64,000 bases of DNA from Membranipora membranacea (taxonomy: Eukaryota; Bryozoa; Gymnolaemata; Cheilostomatida; Membraniporidae). Shown here piece after piece: positions 38,657-51,539 of the stretch (position 1 is the stretch's first letter; each line of letters opens with the position of its first letter). The translations under genes were made by a program, and so were the position numbers. The DNA lies in the NCBI GenBank assembly GCA_914767715.1, contig OU612068.1, positions 4,898,001 through 4,962,000 of the forward strand. Reading direction: 5' to 3'. The notes below the pieces were generated by a model. That model saw only the letters and a list, made by a program, of their open reading frames with translations, did not search any database and had not been told where the DNA came from.

Positions 38657-40415
38657 CTATAAAACAGCCACTATATATATAATTATATCCTGAACGTAGA
38701 ATTCAGACTTAAGAAATCTCATATCTGAGCTCAGCGGAGGGCCACAGAAGCGACACATAATTCTGTACATGAGCGGGCATGGGTTAGTTACAGTAGAAAA
38801 GAGCCTAAGACATTTCATTATCAAGAAATATAATTTCATTATAATAACCATCATAATATTATATTCAACATAATTTATATTAGGTTGAGTTTTTGATGCA
38901 ATTATGGTAGTTTTCGTTCAACACAAACATGAAAACTTTCTACTAAAATAACAGGGACATTCTGTGAGGCCGGAGGCCGCATTTAAATGATTATGTTTAT
39001 TGCTGCAGGCTTCACATTCTTATATTTGTATCAGTAGGCATGGGAAACTGCACATAAATACAATATAAGGTTACAGAACTGTCAAACAATCTCTCCCACA
39101 GCACAATTGCCATACTACTCCAAAGCCTCACAGGTGAGCATATAGCTAGGTAAAAAAAGCTTTCTGGTTAAACAAACCAACCGGTTATGAGAAACTATTA
39201 TTTGATGAGGTGGTTGCTGGTCAAATCTGGGACAGACAAAGATACTATGAACCGAAGTTACTGATGAACTTACGGTGGATGTAGTGGGAGAAAAGTCCTC
39301 AAAGTAGTCATCAGTTACAGCAGGGAGAATACCTGGGCCTGTCTGCCTAGTTAAAGCTCTAGTTCCTTTCTCCTGAAAGTAGAATTCAGACTTATATTAC
39401 GATTTAATTACCATATATCTGAGCTTTGGACAGGGTAACAGAAGCAACACAAAATTTTGTACAGGAATGGGCCTGGGTAAGTTGCAATAGAAAATAGCCA
39501 CAGTCGTTATCAAGAAACAAAATATTATCATATAACAATTATTATAATATATTAATCGTAATTCATATTAGTTGGAGTACTTAACCAATTATGGAGTTTT
39601 ATTTCACCATAAACAGAAAACTGTCTACCTAAAAAACAGGAACACTAACATTAAGTTGCTATAATGGTTCCTACCAAGAAATTCAAACTTTGATGACCAA
39701 ATTCAGTCACAACATATCGAGATGGGTTTCATGATGCAACATCGATCAGATTTTTACTTCATATCAAAATAGTAAGACAGTCTGCTACAATGTGCGGCAT
39801 GCAGCTCAGGAAACATGAAGAAAAATCTCTGCAAACTACACAAAAGCTTGTTTGAGGCTACACTGAGTCATAAATTGCAAGAACCCAGATTATTTGAGTA
39901 TGAAATATCTGCTAATAATGAACAGAAGCATTATCTCAATGCATAAGGGATTAGAAACGCATACATTACGACTGAAGGTAAATCTATCTTATGTAAAATA
40001 CAATGAAAAGTGATACACCCATGGGTGTTGGTAGTAGCATTACATAATCGATAATTTTGGGAGGGGAAACTGGTTGATGATGGAATGCTACTATATAATA
40101 AAATATTAATCATCTTAATTTCAAACCATTGGTATGCTACCTTAAGAATAGTGGCCACCCTTACAGGTTTTGGTACAAGAGAGAAACAAAAAATGATGAA
40201 ATGCATAAAACTTGTTTGTTGGCATCTCGGATTAAAAAGGAAATAATTAACATAAAAATTAATGACCCCTGGGTGACATTGGCTCTTTTTTCGTGAGTAG
40301 GCAAATGAAACCGGGAAGTCAAGGCTTTAGAACAGAAACAAGAGAAGAAAATTAAAAACCTCAAATACTTACATCTCTAGCTTCTTGCATCTTCATCAGT
40401 AGGTAAAGGAGTACC
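38657..40415 (-). CDS. Small unrecognised gene or gene end, three exons
   Basis: Three exons agree in phase: 40373-40415 (ends GAT|GTAAGT), 39274-39372 (TTTCAG|GAG to ACC|GTAAGT) and 38657-38689 (GTTCAG|GAT to TAG). They encode VLLYLLMKMQEARD, then EKGTRALTRQTGPGILP and TDDYFEDFSPTTST, then a hydrophobic end, DIIIYIVAVL. An ATG in the first of these could start a 51-residue protein, or earlier exons may lie beyond the LINE repeats. The hydrophobic C-terminus suggests a tail anchor, which is inference. The acceptor of the last exon lies in a duplicated copy of the intron end that precedes exon 39274-39372. I do not recognise the family. Confidence 0.4.
38691..39650. repeat. Tandem duplication of ~280-bp intron segment
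   Basis: Segment 38691-38975 resembles 39373-39650. Shared blocks include GTAGAATTCAGACTTA, ATATCTGAGCT, ACAGAAGC and TTATCAAGAAA followed by an AT-rich part. Divergence is substantial, so the duplication is old. Confidence 0.75.
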
Positions 40416-40447
40416 CTATGTAGAACTCGGTGATACAGTGATTATTA

Positions 40448-41644
40448 TTAGTTCACACGCATTATCAACAATGCATTGAACCATTTTTACAAATCAACTG
40501 TTGCAAGAATGACGGATTTAGCAGCGAGTTGAGTCACAGCCGGCAGACAGCTCGATGCTCTAGCAATGAAAATATAATAATAATGATAATAAAGTTTATT
40601 CATAAAACGCTTAATAAAATCGTTTAGAAACAAATGATTTCTAAGCGGTGTTCATGTGATAAAATGTTAAAATCGAAACACATATTATGAAACAAGCCTA
40701 TAGCTGATAAATAAATAAAATGTATTAAAATTTTATCATAGAGTACTAATGAGATGAAAAATATGATGATAAGATAATTAAAGCCTAAAAGTGACAACTG
40801 CCCAGCACCTTAAAATTCACTATAAAACCTTCAGATATGGGGTATATTAGTTCACACGCATTATCAACAATGCATTGAACCATTTTTACAAATCAACTGT
40901 TGCAAGAATGGCAGATTTAGCAGCGAGTTGAGTCACAGCCGGCAGACAGCTCGATGCTCTAGCAATGAAAATATAATAATAATGATAATAAAGTTTATTC
41001 ATAAAACGCTTAATAAAATCGTTTAGAAACAAATGATTTCTAAGCGGTGTTCATGTGATAAAATGTTAAAATCGAAACACATATTATGAAACAAGCCTAT
41101 AGCTGATAAATAAATAAAATGTATTAAAATTTTATCATAGAGTACTAATGAGATGAAAAATATGATGATAAGATAATTAAAGCCTAAAAGTGACAACTGC
41201 CCAGCACCTTAAAATTCACTATAAGACCTTCAGATATGGGGTATATTAGTTCACACGCATTATCAACAATGCATTGAACCATTTTTACCAATCAACTTTT
41301 GCAAGAATGGCAGATTTAGCAGCGAGTTGAGTCACAGCCGGCAGACAGCTCGATGCTCTAGCAATGAAAATATAATAATGATAATGATAATAAAGTTTAT
41401 TCATAAAACGCTTAATAAAATCGTTTAGAAACAATTATTTCTAAGCGGTGTTCATGTGGTAAAATGTTAAATTCGAAACATATTATGAAACAAGCCGGTA
41501 GCTGATAAATAAATAAAATGGATTAAAATTTTATCATAAAGTATTGATGAGATGAAAAAATATGATGATAAGATAATTAAAACCTAAAAGTGGCAACTGC
41601 CCAGCACCTAAAAATTCACTATAAAACCTTCAGATACGGAGTAT
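40448..41644. repeat. Three tandem copies of a 399-bp LINE 3'-end segment
   Basis: TTAGTTCACACGCATTATCA starts copies at 40448, 40847 and 41246, period 399. Copies 1 and 2 are almost identical and copy 3 is more diverged. Each contains AATAATGATAATAAAGTTTA, in the style of a LINE 3' UTR. The array directly adjoins the coding end of the LINE relic at 41645-42125, so it looks like a multiplied 3' UTR. Confidence 0.9.
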
Positions 41645-42125
41645 AGACCTCACGGAACAGAAGGGTTTTCAAATGTGGTATAAAAGAGGGAGTAGAAGAG
41701 AGATCGTGAAGGTAGGATGGATGGGAGTTTCACACAAATGGTAAAAGTAGAATTAAAAGATCGACCACCCACTGTAACTAATCTGCATTTTAAAATTGCT
41801 CACCAGTGTGTTGGCTAAGTTAAAACGAGTGGATCGAGCATGCTTAAAAATTGACAAAGATTTAGAAATGTATGAAGCGATGAGATGGGGATGATGGACA
41901 ATTTTATGGGCCAAGATTGACAACTTGAATCTAGATCGGATCCAGTGCAGTCCAATCCTGGCTTCAGTGGCTGTTGAAATGTGGTTTGTGCCTGTAATAC
42001 ATTTGGGACAGGAATTCTGAATCACATGGAGAAGTGAGAATGAGACTGTCGAGTAATGCGAAGAAGAAAGAGTTACATAAATCAAGCCTACTTGTTATGA
42101 AGGCACGGATGAGTGTGTTCTAATT
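41645..42125 (-). mobile_element. LINE relic (reverse-transcriptase C-terminus, frameshifted)
   Basis: The minus strand reads NTLIRAFITSRLDLCNS, a classic reverse-transcriptase motif, then shifts frame to ARIGLHWIRSRFKLSILAHK and SYISKSLSIF, and shifts again to PSFIPHLKTLLFREVYT. At least two frame breaks make it a dead copy. Confidence 0.85.
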
Positions 42126-44865
42126 GATTTTTGACATATTAATTAAATGAAACATGATTTTCAAACATCACTGACATGAGCATAAAAATCTAACTAAGAG
42201 TCCATGATCACACCAAGATTTCGAACATGGGAATCTACGGGCTCTGGTTCTTCTTGGATTTGTGGTGTTCCGGTAGCTTTGCATGCGGATGATCGCTCAG
42301 TTTGGACAGATATCTTCTTTTTTTTCCTATTGTGCGGTACATTATCACTGGCCTGTTTTTGATTTTTTCTGTTCTGAGTTTTTTTCGATTTTAAATCTGG
42401 TTGACTGGTTTTTCATTCACAGTAACTATAGTTGATCCATGATTCAGACGTGAATCACTCTTCAGCCAGCTGTAAGATTCGTCTATTTGCATCAATTTTT
42501 TTTTATCAAATGGAACTTCCACTTTGTTTCCTGTACAACGAAGGTGAGTTTGGAAAAAGATGGCGGGTCAGTCTCTTTTAACTAGACACTCAAAAATCAC
42601 TCACATTGTTAGACCAAACATAACAAATCTTATGCTGCTTTGTTGCTTTTTCGTTAGTGTCATCATTGCTTACTGATTATACTCTTACTCCTGTATATTG
42701 CTAGTCTTTACTCAAGCTTTGTGAGGAAAGGATATACAGCCTGCGCTTCACATAAAATTGAGAAGGCACCTTCTGAGCACTCCATTTCTCACTTGGTCTT
42801 ATAATATAACCATCCAATAAGGGACCCCCTAAACGGTCTGTTGACTTGTGTGTGTGGTGACCCTATACCTTGCCTTCCAGCTACTCTATTTATCTTCTAG
42901 AATTAGTGAGGTGGCCGATGACTGCTGCTGCCGAAGCGTGATGTTCTATGTGTCTGTATCGGTTCGTTCAGCAACAGTCAGAGCAACTTGGTTGAGTATA
43001 TCTGTGGCTGGCCAGCCTTGGTTCCTTTTTGTAAGAAGGACTCAATAATGAAAAACTATATATGTACATATGTGTACATTACTTGATCACGCAATTTCAA
43101 ATCTGACTATTGTCTTTGATTCTTTCTATGGACTCGATCCCAATTGTAGGATAATATCGACATATTTGTCATTTGATCGGAAATTATCCCGAATATATAA
43201 GTGCAACCTATTTTAGTAACTGCTTCGATGGCTTAATCCCTATACAATTTCAGCTATGGACGTCTCAAGTGAGGTGTTCGGTTGTTTCTATTGGGGCTTC
43301 ACAAAAATAACCTATTCTTGCTCCAAGGGTGTTATATATTTCCTAATAAAGGCACCTGACTTGAGCCGCCAAAGTGCTGCGCGCCACATCAGGTACTTAT
43401 CTGTATCTATTTCAAAAAAATTTTTACACATCTTTCACTCAAGGTAAAATCCAGTTGTATTTTTCCTTCAACTATGCTAAAGATGTAATGAGCAACAATG
43501 TATGCCCCTTTTAGTTTTAGTGAATGTAGGTACACCTATTTCCATACCAATACCCCTTTTTTAAATAGTGATAATCAGCTTTAAAAAACTTACTAATGTT
43601 AAGTTGCCATAAACTTGTAATCCATATCATGTCATAGAACTATAATGAACTGAAAATAAAACATTTCAAGTAACTGAAATGACAAAATTGTTGACAGTTG
43701 ATGTTCTAGAAAACAAGCCTGTCTCCGCTCTTTTGTATGCATGTATAGTAATGACGAATGCAGTTGTGATCACATAGGAACTTAATGTACCAGTATTTTG
43801 TAATGCATCGCGTCCTGTGTCATTAGTTCGTTTGGACTTTCTGTTCATTCTTTATAGACCCTTACGAAAGATAAAATTACTCATCATAGTTCTGGAGAGC
43901 AAGTCATGCAACCCTTATTTACGCATGTATGATCATGGTGAATGTGGTAAGAGTGTTAAAAAAGCAATTGTTCTTAGACAAAAATCAATTTAAGTGCGGG
44001 TGGTCAGAGTATTAGAAAAAATAGAATGTTATAATAATAGTAATAAGTCATTAATAATTAAATTGTTCTCCAACACACAAATTGTCATATTGATATTACG
44101 TGATCGTTACACAAGCATGTTGCACCCACAAATGGTGTCGCAATGATGAAAGTGCCCAGTTTATGAAATCGGGGTTCAAAAAGGGTGGATATTTAAGTTG
44201 TATATGTGAAGAAAGGGGGCAAGCCAATTCTCGTTGTGCATGAGATTGGTTAAAAAAAAATTTGAAATTTTCTATCCTGATTGGTGCTGGCTCATTGAGA
44301 TGGCTTCACTGCTATACTGGGTCTTAGTGTATGATGATTTCAGTTGGCCTGGTCATATTATATAGCTTGAGCTAGCGAACAAAGTTGGGGCATGTGTGAT
44401 CTGAAATTGATCATGATAATGCTTTATATCGTTTAAAACTGATTGCAATGAACTTACTTCCACTCAAAATAACACACAGTTGCATGGTTATCAAAACAAG
44501 AACGATCGGAAATTTTGAAACTTTGAAAATAAAGTAAAAAAATCACACAAATCTTAAAATATGCTTTTCTTTACCTTTCCATTCCATTACAAGTGGCACT
44601 ACCTATTTGTGAATACCTGTATTAATTTGTTCTAGAGTAAATGTCTAGAAGCGCCGCATTTTATCATGTTGTTACTTACTATCTTATCACTATCCCAACA
44701 ATATGAGATACTTTGCACTGATTTGATGCAGTGATAAAGATAGCTGTGAAATATTTTTATCTGCCTATGCATGAAGAAGTATTGCTATCTCAATCACATG
44801 ATAGTTGAGCGAGTGTTGAATGCTAGGTCGGTAGATTTTAAGTCACGGCAGTAAAATTTCAACAC
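42126..44865. other. Region without a convincing gene
   Basis: One exon-like segment at 43255-43391 (+) has a good acceptor (CAATTTCAG) and donor (CAG|GTACTT) and is open in one frame, but no neighbouring exons in phase were found. The rest is AT-rich and unremarkable. Confidence 0.35.
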
Positions 44866-47800
44866 ATGATAATGAGAAAGGGATTTCTCGGCTTACTGCA
44901 GTCTCCAAGGCTCTCAAATGGGCTGCAAAGAGGGAGGCCAGCAAGCAGTTTGGTAAGTATCAATTATTATGTTTGTTCAAGTAATGAACACAGGTTCATC
45001 AATGAGATCCCCTCCCAAATTCATTTAGTTTACAAGGTGGTGCAGACTGCTGTCAAATTTGATATATAGTCGTAAAAGAATGAGTGGCAGTCAGGCAGTA
45101 GGGCACTGGCTTTTCAGATGTCACTATCATTGTTTTAATTGTCAAAGCTGTTTCTCCAGCTAATCAGCTTCAAATCAAGCCCAACTCTGACCCTTCAGGA
45201 CCAACAAAAGCTGTGATATGAGTAATTGAAATGGACCCTTTCAATATTCGCTCGTAAGATCGGAAAGCCTGGTTGTGAGGTCACATCAGGGTTTTCGACC
45301 AATATTTGACATTTTTTGCGTAATGAACTGTTAAAGTGAAACCAACATTTTTCCACCTCGAAATCTGCAATAATCTCCTAAAAAAAATTTTGTTTTTGAT
45401 TAATCTCTATGATGGCAAGAGCCATGTTGGATTACAACTCGTTTCATCCAATTTTGATGAAATTACATGAGTCCGAAGTTTGTAATGGTAGATATATTAC
45501 GTAAAATGTTTGTTTATGGCATCAAATCCCCTAAGCAAGGCTCGCGAGCGAGCCTCAGCAAGGCCTTACTTAGATAAGATGTAACTTCAGTCCTAGTTGC
45601 CCATTTGAGCTGTTCTTGGGCTCATTTTGAAGCTTATAAACTGGAGCAGTTCCTCTGATTATTTTAAGTTTTATTTCACTTGCTAGAAAAACTACTTAAT
45701 TTTGCAATCTGTTTTTTTATTCTTTCAGCCTCACGGGTTCAAACCCCAGGGCAGCATTGCGGCTCCATTCACACCTTTCAAGGCTAATGGGTGAGTTATA
45801 TATTCTCTTCTCTGTGCAGATAGTGGGATATAGCCACCATGAATTCCAAATACAAGTTTGGTAAATCAATAAAATAAATATTCACTTACTTTATGCTGGA
45901 GGGCCAGTTTGCAAGATATTCCAGCCTCTGCAGTCTTTGACACAAACTTTTGTTTATTTCAGAGATGTAGATACCGGTAGAATATCTGCATATTGTGATC
46001 ATCTAAAACAATTTGAAGTACCCAGCACCTTCGGTAAGGATTATTCTAGTGTGAGAGCCTTTCGTCACTTGTGTTGCAGCATAAATTTGGTATGTTCCTG
46101 TTTTAAACCAATGCCACTGCGTGAAATTCGGAATCCAATGGGTAGGATGGTTAAACATATGTGGCTGATTTTGTGAGTCGCTCAGTGATCAGCTCAACCG
46201 TTACAAGCAAAATTGTAGTTAAATTATGATGCAAGGTATATCTGTTGGCCAATCACATCATAATGGATCGACTTTGAATTGAACCAAATCTTGGTTTGGC
46301 AGCAATAAAATGGGATTGAGGAGTCCAACAAACTTCTTTCTCTCTTCACACTCTAAATTTATCTAAATCATTCCATGACTTGTGGTATTTGTAGTGACTG
46401 GAACCACAGGTGAGGGCCTGTCTATGACAGTGACAGAGAGGAAACAACTTACCGAAGCCTGGATGGATAACAAACATAAATTTGAACATCAGATATTCCA
46501 TATTGGGGCACCAAATCTAAGAGACTCCCAGGAGCTGGTGAGAATATTTATAATTCAGACTGAGCAGCCTATCATATTTTGAAAAATTGTTTTGAATAAT
46601 ATGCAACATCAATCGTTAAGAAGGTATCAAGACAACAATAGTAAAATTGTCTGCGTTATGCAAAAATGGCAGTTGATTGCTGGCCAAGTGACTGAGGAGT
46701 GGTAGCAGCCAGCATTTGTAGTTATCTATACTTCACATGAGAACATTTATCTTCCACAAAATCAAATGCAGATAGTCCATATTTTATGGTAAGAATCCCA
46801 CAGATTGAAACATGATTGATTTCCAAAGCCCTTCATGCAACAACATGGCAGATGAATCAATTTTTATCATTCCTCATTTAATTCTAAGATCCTGGAGTTG
46901 TGGCAGAAACACAGATTAACAAAATTTCAATTTTGACCTACTTCGCAAGTGCTGCTACTGTTGCTTCCATCGGTTGGTCATACTCATACCAGGACACAAT
47001 TTGGGAATTCACTGAAAGCAGTGAAAGTGGATCTACTCACTCTAGACAGTTCAACCCTGTTGACGAGGTAAACATGTGAATTGCATGCACTATATGCATT
47101 ATATCTGACCATAGGCAAGGCATGCGGAGTCGATAGGAGTTGATGCTATAGCATGTATCACACCAAGTTACTTCAAGCCTCAGAGAGTAGAGGATATGGT
47201 TGAATATATGAGACTAGTGGCTGCGGAGGCTCCTAATACCCCCTTTTATCTGTATGATATCAACTTTATGACCCAGGTCTATTGTAAGTACATTTGCTTT
47301 ATCACTCTCTTCATAGTTCATGATGTGGGGCATCAAAGTTTTTTCTGAGCCTAGTCTAAACAATGTTGCCCACACTGACTTGAATTGGATACCTAAGCTT
47401 GAAATCTGTAAATGTAAAAAATGTTTTGTTTGAATATCCTGTCTTTGACAGAAGGGTGGTGGGCACCTTTGCATGCAGAGCATATGCCACTTATCATCCG
47501 GATCTGCCCAAATGTGCATTCCTGCGTCAACTATGCAATGTTCATTGAATAGGGCCAATAAAATTCAGAAATGTTCCAAGATCCGTCAGGGATGGGAATA
47601 AAGTGCTTTTGATGTTAATCCAGATGACCAAAACAGTATGACCTCTCTTCCTTGTGTATGTTATAGTGGATAATGTACGATTTCTGGAGCTGGCAGAGGG
47701 AGTTATACCCACACTAGTCGGAATTAAACATTCATCACCGGAGCTCAACAGCCTGATGAGATGTCACAAATATGGGGGAGAGAAATATCACATTTTACTC

Positions 47801-48627
47801 GGTAGTGATGATGTGAGTATATGATGAGTCTGTGCTTCACTCAGTGTATGGCAGCAATCACACTGAAAGGTAAAAAAATTAGCTCGTCTTGAGTATGGTA
47901 GTGCTGTTAGAGAAGCCTACAGACTGTTGTCGTGTTAAGTAAGACTTAGATTTCATAAAAAAATCCCATTACAGGTGTAACCTAATATTACGATATTTCA
48001 CTCACACATTGACTTAGTTCTCATCTGGCCCACTCACTGAATTTACGTGCTATTCAGCTATGATTACCTAAACCCCGTACTTTACAGACAATGTTACCAG
48101 CTCTAGCTATGGGTGTGAGCGATTCTGTACCTGGTAGCTTTTTGTCTCCTCTACATAACAAGATACGAGAGACATACAACACGGGAGATATACAGTCAGC
48201 TCAGCAAGCACAGGTATGCACTATGCATATAATAGAAGGTGATGTTTTAAATGTGGTTGCTAGCGCAGTAATCCACCACGATGATCTAGTTTCGCTGAAA
48301 TCAAACACCGAGTGGGACCCTGGTTTGTGAATGGTTATTTGAGTTTTGTTGGGGTTATCCACCCATTTCTGTACAAACTAAACCATCAATAATGCCAACA
48401 CATATTTTTTGGTTCCACAGTTGAGATGTATGGAGATAGCAGCCATCAGATCGAAGTATGCTACGGGTGCTGGTTTATTTGCTGCCTCCAGGGCTATGAT
48501 GAGTATGATAGGCTTTGATCTTGGACCACCCAGGTTGCCACTTACTCCACTGTCAGTGGATAAATATACAGCTTTGGAAAGAGAGCTTCAGCAATACGGC
48601 TTCTTTGATATGCTGCCAAAAGCATAG
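44866..48627 (+). CDS. NPL: N-acetylneuraminate lyase (sialic-acid aldolase)
   Basis: Eight exons agree in phase: 44866-44952, 45729-45790, 45963-46033, 46395-46537, 47115-47283, 47667-47812, 48088-48213 and 48421-48627, giving 336 residues (human 320). The enzyme splits N-acetylneuraminate into N-acetylmannosamine and pyruvate. It has the DHDPS-family barrel: GSIAAPFTPFKANG strand, GTTGEG carboxylate-binding loop (76-81), YLYDI with the catalytic Tyr near 168, and the Schiff-base lysine in VGIKHSS (Lys198). LGPPRLPL near the end is typical of animal NPL and argues against the related HOGA1. The first exon gives a 29-residue extension that is basic, has no acidic residue and could be a mitochondrial presequence; this is inferred and depends on that splice. 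ATTAAA and AATAAA lie in the following 200 bases. Confidence 0.95.
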
Positions 48628-51500
48628 GTTTATTGAGTTGATCCCACAGGTTTCTTTTTATTAAACACTGAAGCTGCCATACGTATGTGCGGTTCAAATA
48701 TTTTCTCCGTTTTTCAATACATTTTATTGACCGCAGTAATCATTGCGAAGAATGTTTTTCATTAGAAGTAAAAAGCAAAAGAAAAATCATAGACATTTGT
48801 AACTAATGATGAACAAAATAAAATATATGTGTATGCCGGTGATATGCTGACATAGAGAATGATAATAATAACATTGACTTTTTCTAACACTTGAACCGGT
48901 TTGTTTTAGTTTGTGGATATGAAATTTCCAAGAAGTGTATTTGAGCAATGTAGTAGAAAAAGAACTTGAAAAGAAAATCTGTGATCAGATGACCTGTATT
49001 TACTGTGCATAAAATTAGTAATGCAGTAAGTTTGTGAAGTAGCAAGCAGTCTGGGAGGCATCATTAAAGCAAACCACAACTCAACTGGTCTGTCCCAAGA
49101 ACAGTGAACTCTGTGAAAGTCTGCAACTATCCTGTAAGCTAAGTTGAAAAACAAAGGATTTGTGTTACATATTATGACAGTGAGAGACTGTAATATAGAT
49201 GAAGCCCATTTATTATATAGCAGTTAGATCTGTTAGAAGTAGAAGGTGCCAGCATGTTTAATATCAACAAAAGGTATAGATAAACTTAGAAGGTTTATGT
49301 TTGTCACATCAAAAAACTAAGTCATATCTATGTAGTTTAGATTTTCAAATTTGGAGAGTTGTGCATACTATAATGATTTTAACCTTCGGTCTGTAAATTA
49401 GTGAGTAGTGGTTATGAGGTGCTGCAGAGTATGTACATGCTTGCCTGTATAATCGGATCTATTCTTTCAAACTATATGCAGCTACACCCCCTGGCTCTCT
49501 GCAAATATTTTCTATAAAAAAAAGTTCAATACATTGTGCGCTTGATTTTCTTACTGATATACTTAACCTGATCTAGCCATCTAAGGTAATGATAAAAATG
49601 CTGTTAAAATGATGTTTGAGCGTTAATAAAATGGAATATTGTTTAAAGTAGATGCTATATTGGTTCCCAAAAAATATGTTTAAAAGTTAAAGCTGCTCCT
49701 CGGTCCTCACGTTGTATTCAGGTAAAAATTATCACTATATCCATCACAAAGAAATGTCTCGATCAGATATTTAATTTTAACAAATTTGAAAATTAAGGCT
49801 TGAACATTCTAAGGACAAAGCCCGGTATAGTTTTGTCCGTGCATTGCGAGGGTTGAGTGATTTAAATCTAGCGTAAAGTCAAAGCAGGATTCTAGACACA
49901 ACTGGTTGCATAGATTGGGGCGATAATTTGATGAGTTGTCTTTATCCCCCTCTTTGCATATCGGTGAAACCCTGGTATTTTGCTATTCTTTTTGGAATAT
50001 GCCTTGTTCTAAAATTTTGTTAAATATGTACGTTATAATATTGATGATGAAGGGCATTGTACACTTAGGCATTCCTGCCCTGATTACATCACAACATGTA
50101 GCTTTTAAACTTGGCATATTTTTCAGGAAACATAATAATGATATCCCAATGGAGAAAATTCTGGAGTTGTTTGTAGTGATTTTACAGTACTAAGTCTACC
50201 AGTTAGTAAGACTGGTCACTCATAATTATTAAGGAGTTTGACCAGCTTTTCTGCTATGTAAACAAGTTGCTCGGTCATGATTCCAAGGTTGTGGGGATGG
50301 TTGCTGCTGTAATGAATTCTTCACAGAATCGCAGAGATACTGTTTTTGATCTAAGATAGAAACTCGACTTTGATATTGCTACTGTTATCCAGATTTATTT
50401 AATACTATTTCCCATAGATTCCACTCATTTTCACTCGCAGATTGATTTCTTTTTTTTTCAACACAAATCATGCCATCATCTTGTAGTTTTCACTTGGCCG
50501 CATGATGATATTGTTTTGCTAGCCACTCATCATAACATTCTACATATGGCAACATAACCCTGACGCATAATTTTAGTGGCCCTTCAAGCACCTCCTTGTC
50601 CATTTTTGAAGTATGGGAACCAAATGGAGCTGCGTAGAAGATCACTGACAGAATCCTCGATCTATAGAATATGATCAGACTAGATAAATTTTGTGAGATG
50701 GACATGTCATTTATAGGATCAAAAATTTTTTTATAAGAGTAAGAGTCAGTGATAATCAGCTGCAGATTGTAAAGATTTGCCATAAAATACAAGAGATGCT
50801 TTATATGGGATGTTGAGTCTTCTATGCATACTTCCAAGCTGTCGACTACATTAAAAAATAGTAGTCTCATCTACGTATTTGATATTTGATGAAGAGGCTG
50901 TTCCTCGCTTTCACCGTTCACAGTTTAGATTGAAGCTGCTGGCAGGAGTTTGTTGTAGATATCGAGGTTAGAGTAGATTTTTTTTAGCGCGAGTTGAGCC
51001 TTTGAGGTCTTTCCTACATTTATTTCATGTGAAGTATAACCTAACTGGTGCTGCATATCACACTGTTGGAAGAGTGTTTGATCTGTAGGCTTCAAGAAGG
51101 CTGTCTTTTAACGCCATATATTTTGAGTTTGGATAGGCCATGGCAAGTTGGCCTACAGCTGCTAGTGATGTTGTCCAGCATCTGAGCATCTGGTTGTTTC
51201 TTGAGGCTGATATCCTTGGATTTTGTTTTGTTGGTGTTGAGGGTGAGAAAGTTTTCGCTACTACTAATATTCCAATAGTAATAAATGATTTTTTTAGATT
51301 AGATCAATTTAGGAGAGAGCTCCTCTTTTTGGCTTGTTTACCTAGCTATGCCCTTCGATCAATGATTGAATCAACAATCAATGATACATTCCAACAGTAT
51401 GATGATTTTTTTTTGCAGTCTTGTACTGTGCATGCCTCCACATTAAAAAAGGCTGAAATGGTCTAACATATCATCCAGTATGTAAATCAGTCCAAATCGG
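48628..51500. other. Region without a convincing gene
   Basis: The first part is the NPL 3' flank. Open frames at 50490-50870 (-) and 51140-51466 (+) lack clear family patterns; the former weakly resembles a reverse-transcriptase C-terminal connector (FYAAPFGSHTSKMDKEVLE). Confidence 0.35.
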
Positions 51501-51539
51501 TTCAAAATGAAAAAACATTAATTACAAAGCACAGTGCCC

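Noticed and set aside
43255-43391. Single exon with good splice sites
   Set aside because: No neighbouring exon in a matching phase and no recognisable protein; chance splice-like motifs are common.
50490-51466. Two moderate open frames (126 and 108 codons)
   Set aside because: Only a weak resemblance to reverse-transcriptase tails; no confirming motif, splice partner or tail, so not called as genes.
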